Assembly: GCA_900175165.2 (NCBI GenBank)
Contig: FWWN02000526.1
Location: 1 to 64,000 of the forward strand
DNA from: Rhizomucor pusillus
Taxonomy: Eukaryota; Mucoromycota; Mucoromycetes; Mucorales; Lichtheimiaceae
Direction of reading: 5' to 3'
Length of the DNA: 64,000 nucleotides
The notes under the pieces were generated by a model that made no database searches, had not been told where the DNA came from, and saw only the letters and a program-made list of their open reading frames with translations. Every line of letters starts with the position of its first letter. The first letter of the stretch is position 1. Both the position numbers and the translations under genes were made by a program. Of the stretch, positions 44,841-57,489 are shown piece after piece.

Positions 44841-47800
44841 TTAAGCGTCTTTGACTAGACGCGCTACCAAGTCACCAGAAGACAGAGAGTCTCCTTCCTG
44901 GATTGGTACGTGCTCTACACGACCGGCCACAGGTGCAGTCACTACAGTTTCCATCTTCATGGCGCTCAATACACAGACAGGGTCACCAGCCTTCAAGTGT
45001 GCGCCGGGCTTGGCACGGACTTCGATAACGACACCAGACATGGGTGCAGGAACGTCGCCTGGGTTCGAGAGATTCGCCTTCTCGCGGCTGATATGCTCAA
45101 CCGCGGCGTTCTTGTCGACAATACCGACAACACGTGCTTCACCGTTCAATTCAAAGTAGACATCGCGCTTGCCAGTACCGTTCATAGGTCCGACAGCCAG
45201 CAACTTGATGATAAGAGTCTTGCCCTCTTCGATCTCAACATGGAATTCTTCACCGAGTTCAGGCTTGGCCAAGAAGTAGCGGGTAGGGACAACAGACAAG
45301 TCACCGTACTGTGCAACCATGTCGCGGTACTCTGCAAACACCTTGGGGTACAAGGCAGCAGACAAGACGTCGTAGTCGGTGATGTTGTCGTATTTCTCTT
45401 GAAGCTCCTCCTTGAGTTTGGCAAGGTCGAGAGGAGGCAAAGAGGCACCGGGACGGCCGTCGATGCGAGGAAGATCACGGACGATGTGGGAACGCAAAGG
45501 TTCAGGGAATCCTCCAACGGGCTGGCCAAGGTAACCCTGGAAGAATTCGACGACAGAGGTAGGGAAGGAAAGAGTGGAAGCACGTTCAATGACATCCTTG
45601 CCGCTCAAGTTGTTGGATACCATGAACTGGGCTAAATCACCGACAACCTTGCTTGATGGAGTCACCTTGACAATATCGCCACAGAGAATATTGGCTTCAG
45701 CGTACGCCTTCTTGATCTTAATCCACTCAGAGCCAAGGCCCAACTGTTGTGCTTGGAACATGAGGTTGGTGTACTATTGTAAAGAAGTTAAATTGGTTAG
45801 ATCCCTCTGCTTGAATACGATCTTTTGCAGCATTGTATACGCGCCTGGCCACCGGGCATTTCGTGCAAGTAAACTCCAGAGTCTGCAGCCTTGACGTTAG
45901 CCTCGAAGCAAGAGTACAACATGCGGCATTGCTCCCAGTACGCATTGATAGCTTGGATATCTTCCATGCGGATACCAGTACCGAGGTTGGTCTGTTCCAA
46001 ACCGGCGACGATAGCGCCCATGGCAGGCTGGGAGGTCATACCGGACATGGAGTCGATGGCAGCGTCGACAACATCTGCGCCTGCAGCGGCGGCAGCCATC
46101 ATGGAAGCAACACCGGTACCAGCGGTGTCGTGAGTGTGAACGTGGATGGGCAAGTCAGGGAACTTTTGACGGATGGTGCCGATCAAGAGCTTGGCAGCTT
46201 CGGGTTTCAAGAGACCAGCCATATCCTTGATGCCCAAAATGTGGATACCTTCGTTGACGAGTTCCTGGGTAAGGTTGACATAGTAGTTGATGTCGTACTT
46301 TGTCTTCTCGGGGTTGCAGACATCACCAGTGTAGCAGATGGTAGCCTCAACAACACCACCAGCCTTCTTGACAGCATCGATACCAAGGCGCATGTTCTCG
46401 ACATAGTTGAGCGAGTCAAAGATACGGAAGACATCCATACCAGCCTTGACAGCCTTCTCGCAAAAGTCGTAGACGACATTGTCAGGGTAGGAGGTGTAAC
46501 CGACAGCGTTGGCACCACGGAGCAACATTTGGAAGGGGATGTTGGGAACAGCCTTGCGAAGCTTGATGAGACGCTCCCAAGGATCTTCGTACAAGAAACG
46601 CATGGCGACGTCAAAGGTAGCACCACCCCAGCATTCAAGCGAGAAGGCGTTGGAAAGGGCATGGGCAGTGGCAGGGGCAACGCGAAGGAGATCTGGGATA
46701 TGGCAGTTAGCAAATCATCGGCAAATAAATAAAAATGATTGATTTTCTCCGGGCTTATCCTACTTACCAGTAGTACGAACACGAGTAGCGAGCAAACTCT
46801 GGTGAGCGTCTCTCCAGGTGGTATCCATGATCAAGGTACCAGGATAGGCACGGACAGCCTTGGCAAAGGCCTCAGGACCTTGTTCAACCAAGATTTTACG
46901 CCAGCCATCAGTGGGAGCAACGGAGATATCGACAATTTCGCCGCGAGCATTCTGCAAGACAGGAAGTTCGATTTCGTGCTTGAAGGATGGTTCGCCAATC
47001 TGGCCCTTGATCTGGGAGCCGTTGACAACAACGTCACCGAGATAGCCCAAAAGACGCTGAGCACGGTTCTGGTATTGAACAAGACGGAAGAGATCGGGGG
47101 TGTCGTCGATGAAAGTAGTCCAGCAGTTGCCATGGATGAAAGTGTCGTGGGTTAGCAAACGCTGCAAGAAGGGAATGTTGGTCTTGACACCACGGATACG
47201 GAATTCAACGAGAGCACGAACGATCTTGCGACGAGCGACTTCGTAGGTGGAGCCAGAGCAAGTGACCTTGACAAGCAAAGAGTCGTAGTGAGGAGTGATG
47301 ATAGCTCCAGCGTAACCAGCACCACCGTCGAGACGGACACCATTGCCACCAGATGAGCGGTAAACTTCAATTTTACCAGTGTCAGGTTGGAAGTTCTTTT
47401 CAGGATCTTCAGTGGTGACACGGCACTGGATAGCAAATCCACGCTGACGGATGCGTTGCTGGGTCAAACCGAGCTGAGGAAGCAAGGCACCAGCAGCGAC
47501 CTGGATCTGAGCAGCGACAATATCGATACCAGTGATTTCTTCAGTGATGGTATGCTCGACCTGGATACGGGGGTTGATTTCGATAAAGTAGTAGCGTCCC
47601 TGGTTGTCAACCAAGAATTCGGCGGTACCGGCGTTCTTGTACTTGACGGCCTTTGCGATCTTGACAGCATCGTTGAGGATGGCTTCACGGACGGTGTTGT
47701 CCAAGTTCTTTGCGGGCGCAATTTCGACGACCTTCTGGTGTCTACGTTGCACAGAGCAGTCGCGTTCAAACAGATGGACGACGTTACCGGCACGATCGGC

Positions 47801-48733
47801 CAAAAGCTGAACTTCAATGTGGCGTGGTTTATCCAAGAAACGTTCAATAAAGACGGTGCCGTCACCGAATGCAGACAAGGCCTCGGACTTCGCACGGTTG
47901 AATGCGTCCTCGAGGGAAGCTTCGTCGCGGACTACACGCATACCGCGACCACCACCGCCCATAGCGGCCTTGATAATGATGGGGAATCCATATTCTTGAA
48001 TAAATGCCTTGGCTTCAGAGAACTCGCTGACGGGACCAGGAGTACCGGGAACAACAGGGACACCGCATTCCATGGCTGTTGTCATATGCGCACAGAGGGA
48101 TCAGCAAAAAATTTCCCATAGGGACCAGACCTTATCTCTATTTTTCTGTTGCACTTACCGATTTGACGAGCCTTTGTCTTGTCACCCAAGCTCTCAATGA
48201 CATCGGGGGAAGGACCAATAAAGGTGATACCAGCAGCCTCGACCTTGCGAGCAAACTCTGCATTTTCGGAAAGGAAACCATAACCAGGGTGGATCATGGA
48301 TACGCCTCGTTCCTTGGCAATGCGAACAATCTCATCTTGTGCTAGGTAGGCGCCGACCGGGGTGAACTGACCGATCTTACCAATTTGATAGGACTCATCG
48401 GCCTGCAGAACGTGATGTCAGCAAATACACATCAGATTTACCGTAGAAATGTATATATACCTTGTATCTGTGCATAGATAACCGATCTTCGTAAGAGAAG
48501 ATGGCGACTGTCCTCATGGAAAGTTCGTGTGCTGTGCGGCAAACACGGATGGCGATTTCCTAACAGAGAAGATTTTCGTGTTTCAGTCCGAGAGATCCTG
48601 GAAGAAAACCACCACCGTTCCCCCCTCTCTTGTTGAGACGTACACCACGGTTGACGACCATGAGCTTGCGGAGGTTGCCCATGACCTCGCTGTTTCTTCG
48701 GATAGTTTCGACGGAATGTTCGCGGTGTGGCAT
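44841..48733 (-). CDS. Pyruvate carboxylase
   Basis: Carboxylates pyruvate to oxaloacetate with biotin, ATP and bicarbonate; cytosolic in many fungi. The start [20 protein letters not shown] leads to [10 protein letters not shown] and, across an intron, [20 protein letters not shown]. The biotin carboxylase domain has [20 protein letters not shown] and [16 protein letters not shown] (ATP-grasp loop), then [20 protein letters not shown]. The carboxyltransferase opens with [18 protein letters not shown] and contains [20 protein letters not shown] and [20 protein letters not shown]. The C-terminal biotinyl domain carries [13 protein letters not shown] with the biotin Lys. At least five short introns are present (for example about 48086-48158, 46604-46770 and 45762-45830). 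No mitochondrial presequence is evident. Two partial duplicates of its 3' end lie about 4.7 and 5.7 kb away. Confidence 0.95.
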
Positions 48734-50358
48734 ATTGTGTCAGTGTTGTTGTATTACGTTGGTAAGCCAGTTACTCTAATGCAAAAATGAAGATATGAAA
48801 ACAGAGTTTGTAAGATAAGACGAAAGGAAAAAAAAGAAAACAAAAAGAATGCCTCCTTGCCCCCATCCAGGATATAAAGGACACGACCGGTAGAGGCCAG
48901 TGGTTGATTTCATATGATGACATATGGAACGGTGGATGATGGCCATTATGCAAAACAAGACACCCCGTCCTACTCCGGGAAATTACGCGTAGTTCACGCA
49001 TGACAACGTTGAGCTGATAGAGGATAGGGGGAAAGAGGCAAAGGCAACGAGCAGAGGACGGGCAGCGTACCTGGGAGAACCGGGGAATTGCTTGAGAAAA
49101 GATGAGAAGATCTCGAAAAACGACTGAAAAAATATAAAAGAGATTCAGATTGTTCATCCACGATATTGAAACGCCGCTTTATCATTCACCCCCGACAAGC
49201 CACGTTTCCAAGGATTCCTGTTGTATCGGCCAATGGAAATTCACCCCGCTGCTGGGCTGCCCAACCATTTCCTGCATCAATTTTTTGTGCTCTGATAAGG
49301 CCAGTGTAAACCGATCTACCGAAAATTTTCCAGTTTGCTCCTGCGAGATCATCGATAAGTAAACTGGAAAACAAAATCAAAATGAATTAAAAAGATCAAT
49401 CTTGTCAAACATTGAACTTCTGCATCGTGACTCACCACTCAATCCACCCAGCAGATTATTCCCGACCCCTTTGGTCCGGGTTCTGCCTCAAGAGGAAGGA
49501 GCAACACCTCAAGAGGAAAGAGGAAAAAAATTGTTTGACTCGCACGTATGAAAGCACAAGCACTCGAGCCCAAACGCACATGTGTTTCCGGCGAATTTCC
49601 GAAATAAAGACAATTGTCAACTCATAAACTTTGGTAACCGTGGGAAAGTAGTTGCTTTTTTCCTACTATGCTCCCACTCTCTCGGTCCTGCCGTGCGTGC
49701 ATGCATGGATGCGCGCGCACTTTTTTCTTTTCTTTTGTGCCTGGATAAGTCGCTTAAACCTTGATGCGCTTCAATCGGCGTTCTTTTTTCTTCTTTTCGG
49801 ATTTTCCTATATTGGCAACTTGACCCAGATATCTGCACCGACAAAAGGACAACAAACTAATTGGGGTTGCATAGTACGCGGTGGAGAAAGGGAATATCGA
49901 CATGTACGCGAGAGAAATGACGTGCATGGGGGCGATGCAAGTGTTCAGTGTTGCAGCACGCTTGTTGAAATTTAAGGTTTCAGTCTGACAGAGACCAAAA
50001 GGCAAATTCACATGAAATTAAATCTTTTAGTTAGCAGCCGAGTAACTTATCCTTTTTTCTTCTCCAAACGATTGGAAAATTAAAAATCATGGCTCTATGT
50101 ACAAGCTTGCTTTACATGGCTGGAGAAGACCCCAAAAGCATATAGAAAAAGTAGGCATCGTTACGTTTGTGAGACCTGCTGATAGGCATGGTGGCTTTCG
50201 CGTTTCAGACTAATAGAACATCCCCGTCACAATGCATGTCAAGTTTTTCCTTGGCAAGTGTACATGTGACCACCTGATCGACAAAGTGTATTCTTATATA
50301 TAAACACACACGAGAGCAAAAAGACAATGTGGGATTATTATTGTAAATTATTTCTTTA
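48734..50358. other. Long intergenic region, promoter of pyruvate carboxylase
   Basis: 1.6 kb between two minus-strand genes. It contains homopyrimidine/homopurine runs (about 49720-49800 and 48820-48845) and short chance frames on both strands. No gene, tRNA or dispersed repeat recognised. Confidence 0.4.
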
Positions 50359-53300
50359 TTAATGAAGTATACCAAAATGTAACAAGAAAATCTCCAAATC
50401 CTGCCAGCCACCACCGATGCGAACAAGCACCTTGTGCCGATCTGCCGTTGCTGAAGCCGAAGAGGACGACGTTGATGCAGCAGACCGCCTCGAGTCGCGA
50501 CCCGTGTAGCTCATCAGTTTGCATGTATACAGTTTCTTGCTGCCGCCCACAGACGGGCTCAGCTCATTTCCAAAGAAATAGTACCTGCCTGTCCCAGGCG
50601 GTCCTTTCTGGCAACGTATAGCTATCGGGCTCGAGTTTACTATTCGTGCTACGTGCACATCCAGGGGATCTTTGAGGTCGGGTTTGTAGGGCGGATGTTC
50701 TGCTGCTGGAGCAGCGGGAGTTTTCCTGGATGGTGGCCAGGGTTCATCATCGTAATAATTATCTTCATCTTCCTCGATAGAACTAAAACTACTACGTCGC
50801 AGTTGCGGTGAAGGGGTGCGTGCATGGATGGGTCGGTGGCGGAACATCGGGGAGGCGGTACGATGATGTTGCATTAAGGCGGGCATGGATTGCTTCTTGC
50901 GTAGTGATGGTCGTGAAGAAGGAGAGTTGGTGCTCGGGGATGGCGGGGAGCTATCTGGCACAACCATAAAGTTATTCTAATAATGTTCATCATTGTTTTT
51001 GATATGGTAATACTTGCAGCATGTGAGCAGCAGCCGTCGCTGCCTGCGGTGATCGATGTTGCATCGATGATCGTGGCCGTGGAACAAGTCCGGGCGAAGC
51101 AACTCGTCCGCCTGATGAAGGTGTCTTGGGTCGTGGAATAAGGGATGGCGTACCTGCGCGCCGAACAGGCGACATGGCTCTTTCGCGGTTAGGATAATTT
51201 ACTGGTAATGGTACAAGCGAATCACCGTGATGATGCCGGTCCATACTGCTTTTCGGTCTCGTAAGTGTTGTGGAACGAAGCCCTTGACTAGTTGGATTAG
51301 GTGTTTTGGAGCGAGGTGGCAGATCTCGTTTTGCTTCCTCAGCACTTTGCTGCGCTTGTCTGCGTGCAAGCGTGCTTTTCGTCGGTTTCATCCAAGACGC
51401 TCTATCATCCTTTGCTGGCTCGTTGACGCTCGGAACCATACTCTTCCGCCGTGTCGTTGTCGTTGCGGTTGTTGCTTTCTCCTCTGATTTCCACAAGGGA
51501 TCCAGTGTCGAGAAATCTGACCTTTCGGTTTTCACGCTAGAGTTCCAGGCAGGTCGCTCTGGTGTCTTGGACTTCCTTTGCGTCGTCATTGCCGTCGTCG
51601 GCCGCGGCAACGACGCGCTCGAAACACTCGAGGTATCAGAGGAGCTTGATCTTAGCAAGCTGCCAAAGGAAAGCGGACTGACTGTCCTCTGTAGTCGGCC
51701 ATATGTGCCGCCGCTACTTGGTGACCCTGCCTGGTTCATGGATCGCCACATTTCACGTCCGCCGCCTGCACTGTTTGGTGTAGCACTGCGTCCTCTGCGA
51801 GTTTCGTCATACATTCCCATCGGACTACCCGTTCTAGAATAAACAGGCCGAGTGACCGAGTTTGACAGCGGGCTCTTTGACCGTCCCAGCGGCGCGATTG
51901 GATCAAAGTAGTCGTGGCTGGACGGTTCAGGGCTTCTGTATCGATTATCCTTCCAGCTTCCTACACTGCGATCGCTTCTGTCGCTGAGTCGAGACCATGC
52001 AGGACTGATCGGCCGGTCGGATTGTCCGACCAACATCCTCTCTGTGTCTGGCAAGTGCCGCAGCCTTAAATCATCCATCTCTGCTTTCAACGATGCCCAC
52101 CGTTGCAGCATGCTCTGGTGCCGCCGAAGCGTCGAATTGTCGCGACCCACGCGTGCAGAAATGCCGCTGCCGAGCATCGCAAGCATCCGATCAATGGATG
52201 GAGTGTAGTACTTGTACTTTGCTTCAAAGTTCTTTTCAACTGATCTGAACTTGTGATGATCAACGGGAGGTTGCTGAGGATTGTTGTATCCTGCAGATCC
52301 AGTCGAGGAACTCGGCGACAGGGAAACATTTGTCCCGTACACTTTCGTTGCATTCCTCAGAGCACTCTTTGGAAGCATCTCGCTAGACTGTTGTTGCTGC
52401 ATGGTTGTTCCTGTCGAAGATGAAGATGATGCCTGCCAATCTCTTATCTGGTTAATGACAGCGTAGCACTGAGCCGAGGTCTTTTCGAGACCATCCATCA
52501 TGACATCCACTTGATCCGCGACTTGCTTGAAGACCGTGAGCCAGCGGTCTTCCTTGAGACCGTATTTCAAGTCGTCGATTTCTGATCGTAGACTTTCCCA
52601 TCGCCCTTGCACCATCGAGTGCTTCCTCTTCAAGGTTCCATGCTTATCTTGGGGCGGGTCATCTGACATCATGCGTGCATAAATCCGCTCAATTTCATTG
52701 AATACAGGCTCGACCCTCTGATCAATCTCTACAAGCAAGTCCTCTTCACTTTGCTGGGACCGGGTATCACTTGAAAGAGACAAGGACGGGGAAGGCATAG
52801 TCTCGGTGCTAGACAGCGAGCTTGCTGTGGATGCCAAGGCCGCTTGTTTGCGTTCGTGGTACTGGAATATGAGAAGCGAGACATCGTCTATCTGCAGCAA
52901 GATGCGCTCCATGGCTGATGCCAGCTGCCGCTCTTCGTTTGCAAGTTCAATCTGCTTCTTGACCGACGCAACAAAGTGCTGCAATCCGGACCACTCGGAT
53001 TGGATCTTGGCCATTGCCATTTTGGCCGCCATCTTCCGTTGCTGCGTTTTGCCACCGTTGGTTTCATCATCCAAAAAGTCATCATCGTCGTCCTCGTCCC
53101 CGCTTTCGTCAATGATTTCTCCAACTTGCATAAACATGTACAAGATCGGCTGCAGCTTTTCCAAAGCAGCATCCAACTCGGTCGTGTCCATGGGAATATT
53201 CTCATTGTCCTTGACATTTTTCTCCAGCGTGTAAACTGCAACATGCGCTGTACCTAGCCAAGCTCCAAGTTTTTCTGTCACAACATCGAAGCGGTCGAGC

Positions 53301-53488
53301 ATGTCGCTGGTCGTCAGCGTATCTCGAAGTCCAAGGATGCTGTGCAGTTCCTTGTCGGGTAGCGACGCATTGCGTAAACTCTGCAGTGCTGATTCTTCTT
53401 GTATGCTTATAGATGGTTTCAAAGTAGTCGGACGGGCGGCGATGGTGGTGGACATGGTGCTGCTTGGAGTAGCAACAACAGGGTCCAT
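50359..53488 (-). CDS. KAR9-like microtubule protein with C-terminal GAS2 domain
   Basis: Predicted 1020 residues from two exons, 53488-51018 and 50950-50359. The N-terminal half is helical and spectrin-like (SLRNASLPDKELHSILGLRD, ALEKLQPILYMFMQVGEIID, WLTVFKQVADQVDVMMDGLE, KYYTPSIDRMLAMLGSGISA), matching the fungal Kar9 domain. The middle is disordered and Ser/Pro/Arg-rich, with an SxIP motif SLIP (51134-51145) typical of EB1-binding proteins. The end is a GAS2 microtubule-binding domain: DPLDVHVARIVNSSPIAI, GRYYFFGNEL, YTCKLMSYTGR and HKVLVRIGGGWQDLEIFLL. Kar9 links EB1 and microtubule plus ends to actin transport in yeast. The intron (50951-51017) needs a GC donor (GCAAGT) to keep frame. 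The start at 53488 is preferred over 53578 for its ACACCATGG context. Confidence 0.82.
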
Positions 53489-54063
53489 GGTGTTTTTTGG
53501 GGGGTGGGGATATATAAATTTTCTATGGAATAGTACGTTGGAATAGTTTGCTTCAATATTTTCAGTCCCTAGACTCAAAAAGTAACAATTACTCGGTACT
53601 TACTTGTCGTCTTTGTTTTCCTGCACTGGGTCAAATGTCACCTACGATGATGGCAGGAACAGGATACAATCAGGGTAGAGAAAGGCGATCGCCCGGTAGT
53701 TGCTACTGTCAAGATTGTTACAGACAAGAGTTTAGAAATACAGGTGCGTGAATACATACATTACTGTCAGTGATATATAATGTAAGGGTAAAACGGTGCG
53801 TGTGGATAAACTAACGCTGGTATACAAAGAAAGAGAGAAAATGCTGCTGGTCCCAAACCAGAACTGCAGGCGCGTGGTTTCCTCTGTGGGTGTTGAATGT
53901 CCGCCCTTTATAAAAACACATATTACCCAACTAGGGTTCCGCTCATGGCGGGGCCGATCATTTACCAGAAAATAAAACACTGCTGCTATGTACTTTACGA
54001 TGCAAAATGCAAAGCCATGCGACAATTTTTCTCTTCCTTTTTTTCTTTACATGAGACTATAAA
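53489..54063. other. Intergenic region
   Basis: 575 nt between the KAR9-like start and the eIF2B alpha stop, both on the minus strand. A TATATAAA sequence at about 53510-53517 lies close to the KAR9-like ATG. No gene recognised. Confidence 0.35.
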
Positions 54064-55493
54064 CTATAGGTACAGCTTGATTAATTCGTCACTCACACCG
54101 CTGGGCGTCAAGACACCCAGGTCTGTGAGCAGCAAGGTGACATATTGCGGAGGTGTGTAGTCTACAGATGGATTTGTAGCTGCTAACTCGTCTACTGATT
54201 CTGGGTGGGCGTTGCCAAGTGATTTCCGTCTCGTTGTGAACTTTACAATTTCAGGCAAAGGCGCTGGAAGATCGTACTGGTTCAAGGGGTACACACGAAC
54301 AAATTTGTAACTAACAGCAGCAGCAACAGCGGCGTTAGCATTACACTAGTGCTTACTCCAGTCTGCATGAAGAAAAGCTAACCTTTCAGCCACTGCATAT
54401 ACGGGCTTTCCGAGTGCATTTGCAACTAATGCAATTTGATATGTACCGATCTAAAAAAAAATAAATAAATAAAGCACTTATTTAGTACTTGCCAGCTTAC
54501 CAACGTGAGACCCAATTACCTGATTGATGACACCGCCGTTTTCAACTACACCTTCGGCGCCTACAAAGACCATGTCTACTTTATCTACAATGTAACCGAC
54601 TGCCGAGTCTAGCACTGCTCGGCAGGGAATCCCTATTTCCCTCAGTGCCTTTACTGCCTGCAAACTATGTGTAAGAATATGGTTAGTTAACACGGTACAA
54701 CCTTGAAGAACCAATTTAGTACCCATACCCATCATTGCCTGGCCGACCCTCGGTGACATAGACCTTGAAACGCTTATTTTGCACATTGGCTGCATATTGC
54801 AAGAGACTCATCACCACACGGGAGTAAGCGTGTACAAGTACGACTGCGTTGTCGTTAATGAACTGTGCGCCGACTTCAGCAGCTTTAAACCTTGCAGCCG
54901 ATGCTCGATCCAAGATAAGTGCTGATTGTGACAGTAACCGCGCCTTGAAATCCTCGAAACTACGTGCATCTGAAGAAAGCTAGCAACAACGACGAATATA
55001 TATCTCAGAATCTTTCTCTCTCTCTGCAACCATCATTATCTCCTTTTTTTTCTATCGTACCGAAAAATCGTGCGAGTTGCGGGTGACAAAGCGCATAAAT
55101 AGATCGACACCGGCAAGCGTAGCGATCGTAGCTTTGTGTTGATTCTGCGGCTTACGCGCTTCTCCTGACTGTGTATGCGATTTGTCTCGTAGCAGCTGTG
55201 CAGCGCACTCTAGTGTCTCCATAAATTCTGACATTGTGGGTGCTTTTTTTTTCGTGTTTTACGTTAGCGTTGAAAACTAAAAGGTGGGGCAAGCGCGCGG
55301 TGCTCTCTACCTGTGTTCTGGCGCACGAACTCTGTCAAGGCTTTGAATGTTGCAACAGGAGTCGAGATTTCCTTCCAGCTCGGTGTTAGTGAGATTTTCC
55401 TGGTAGCAGTATACACCGAGTATTTACATGATCCTGAAGAAATTTCTGGTACGATGCGATTACATCGTATGCAGGGTTTTCTGTAACAGCCAT
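54064..55493 (-). CDS. Translation initiation factor eIF2B subunit alpha
   Basis: Regulatory subunit of the eIF2B guanine-nucleotide exchange factor (yeast Gcn3), needed for response to phosphorylated eIF2. The start [20 protein letters not shown] joins [20 protein letters not shown] across a 56-nt intron containing CTAAC before the acceptor. Then come [119 protein letters not shown] and the diagnostic end [20 protein letters not shown]. Several introns are visible (around 54320-54380 and 54665-54720). No damage seen. Confidence 0.93.
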
Positions 55494-55666
55494 AGCAGTG
55501 TGAAAAGAGAAAGATTTGCGGTGTAAAGCCCGTCGCCGATAATTCAAAAATCTTTGGTTTTCACTTATTGAGAGATCATTTGCACTGTTTAAAGCGTATG
55601 CCTGAAAGATCCACAACATATAAAGAGAAAGTACTTTTATAAAGAGTATATTTTCTACTATTAAAG

Positions 55667-56777
55667 CTACTCCTTCTTGGCATAAATAAGACGGAAGCGA
55701 GTTGAAACCTGATTGGTCTCTGCTTCTTTGAATGCCTGCTTAACTACGGCATCGTATTCATCAGCCGTAGCACTTGTCAGTTTGGTGACCATCGGTTTGA
55801 CTGCATTGAGTGCCAAGCCTTGTATGGAAAGAAACATCTCGCCAGGTTTGCCTCCCCAAATACCTAGAGGAATGTCGTAATCGATATCTTTAATGTCAAT
55901 AAAGTCGGCGTCTGCGAGAAATCCAGAGATCTTGTCAGCGATGAACGAATCAAGCCGGCGTTTCGTCATGGCTTGGTCGACTATCATAGAATGCAGCGAC
56001 GAACTATATTTTAGATACACTCGATCCAGCAAGAATCATCATTGTTTACTTACTCCATGAGGCAATTTGCGAGAAGGCCGGACCAGCATTTTTGTAATCG
56101 TTGACAAGCTCCATAATTTCAATAGCTCCCCCTGGTTTTAGCACTCGCTTCATTTCTTGCACTGAACGCACATATTGCTCGACAGAAAGGCCCATCACGA
56201 GGAACCTCTGGAACACAAAGTCGAACGAGGCATCGTCAAAGTCGAAAGTAGAACCAGCATTCATAATCCGAAACTTCACGTTGGGCGGTATATTGGTTGT
56301 AGGGAACACATCGGCCATGTCGACTCCAATAAATCGCGAGCGCGGGTACAACCTTGCCATGTCCTGTATATGAGAGTTGTTAGTAAAAATCAGTTGCAAA
56401 AAGGAGGTATCACTTTTGACTTGCCCGTGTCCACCAACCAGGGCCGCAACCAACGTCAAGAACATGGATTCCTTTTTCCAACTTATCATGTATATCACTC
56501 TTGTACAGGCTGCATAGATACCCAGTTAGAAACCTATACAAAGGAAAAAAATCATTCGATAGCCAACCCTCCGAGCACAATTCTACATACAAGAATCCCA
56601 ATCAATAGAGGAATAAACTTGAGAATTGTAAGAAACTTACTTCCACATCTCATGATTCAGCTTGAGTCTATCCACCTCGCCTTGATCGCTGGGGAGGATG
56701 TAAGCAATATCTTTATCGTCGGCGATCCTGCGACCCTCGTTCCATTTGAAGGATGTCTTTACAGTCTGCGGCTTCAT
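55667..56777 (-). CDS. Class I SAM-dependent methyltransferase, substrate unknown
   Basis: Start MKPQTVKTSFKWNEGRRIA, with DDKDIAYILPSDQGEVDRLK next. After short introns come FLTGYLCSLYKSDIHDKLEK, GIHVLDVGCGPGWWT (SAM-binding motif I), MARLYPRSRFIGVDMADVFP, TFDFDDASFDFVFQRFLVMG and EMKRVLKPGGAIEIMELVND (post-motif). The C-terminal part (DSFIADKISGFLADADFIDI, WGGKPGEMFLSIQGLALNAV) is a cap common in fungal UbiE/LaeA-like methyltransferases of unknown substrate. An in-frame Met at 56819 is an alternative start. It is divergently transcribed from elongin C over 175 nt. Confidence 0.85.
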
Positions 56778-56952
56778 CGATATTCGAGAGCAATAAATGG
56801 AAAGTTTGACCATACGCATTCAAGTATTTATAGATTTTTAATTGCATGTATCGGCGTGCATGCTTCCATTCATGCAATTCCCAGCATATTATTGGCCCGA
56901 ACAAGCGAACAATGAAAATGCCTGGCTTTTTCTCCCATCGCCCCACCACGCA
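56778..56952. promoter_or_regulatory. Compact bidirectional promoter
   Basis: Only 175 nt separate the methyltransferase ATG (minus) from the elongin C ATG (plus), so both transcripts must start within it. CATGCA-type palindromes (GCATGTA, GTGCATGC, CATGCAAT) cluster at about 56844-56878. No TATA box is clear. The arrangement is intact sequence; co-regulation is inference. Confidence 0.5.
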
Positions 56953-57384
56953 ATGTCCGAATCCACGCCCTCTGACTATGTAAAGCTGATCAGCTCTGAC
57001 GGTTTCGAGTTCATAATTCACCGCGAGGCTGCTATGCGATCGGGCACAATTAAGAACATGCTTGTAGGACCTGGTAAGTTTTACCATCCTTCGCGCGTGC
57101 GCATGCAACCGACACTGAACCGGACAAAAAACAGCGCAGTTCAAAGAGTCGATTGAGAACGAGATCCCGTTCCGCGACATAAAGTGAGTTATAACCTGCA
57201 TAGCAACCACAAAAACGATGCTTATAACGGAATACAACACAGAGCAACGATTTTGGAAATTGTGTGCAGATACCTTTATTACAAGTGGCAGTACGAAGGC
57301 AGCGTCACCGAAATACCCGTATTCAAAGTCGATCCCGAAGTTGTGCTGGAGACCTTGATGACAGCAGATTTTTTAGAATGCTAA
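56953..57384 (+). CDS. Elongin C
   Basis: Small Skp1/BTB-fold adaptor that pairs with elongin B and BC-box receptors in cullin 2/5-type ubiquitin ligases and with elongin A at RNA polymerase II. Three exons: [20 protein letters not shown] continuing [20 protein letters not shown]; then [16 protein letters not shown]; then [38 protein letters not shown] and ending TADFLEC. This matches the animal protein from the YVKLISSDG opening to the ANFLDC-like end. Length near 105 residues is normal. The introns begin GTAAGT and GTGAGT. Together with DET1 this window contains two cullin-ligase factors absent or reduced in many Dikarya. Confidence 0.92.
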
Positions 57385-57489
57385 AAGGAGAGAGGGAAAG
57401 AAAGAAAATGAATGAAAACAACAAATTTACAATGTCTTTTGCTTTATTGTAATCACAATGTAGTATCCCCGTACGAAAAGTAGCATAAT

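Noticed and set aside
44910..45635. Plus-strand open frame of about 240 codons
   Set aside because: Antisense shadow of the pyruvate carboxylase last exon.
45833..46732. Long plus-strand open frame (about 300 codons)
   Set aside because: It lies antisense to the carboxyltransferase domain of pyruvate carboxylase and has no family motif; codon bias of the real gene creates it.
47387..48121. Second long plus-strand open frame
   Set aside because: Antisense to the biotin carboxylase domain of the same gene, with no independent support.
53505..53525. TATA box for the KAR9-like gene
   Set aside because: The TATATAAA lies only about 20-30 nt from the preferred ATG, leaving little room for a leader; not listed as a promoter element.
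56175..56915. Plus-strand frame of 246 codons
   Set aside because: Antisense to the methyltransferase exons, whose motif I and post-motif are clear on the other strand.
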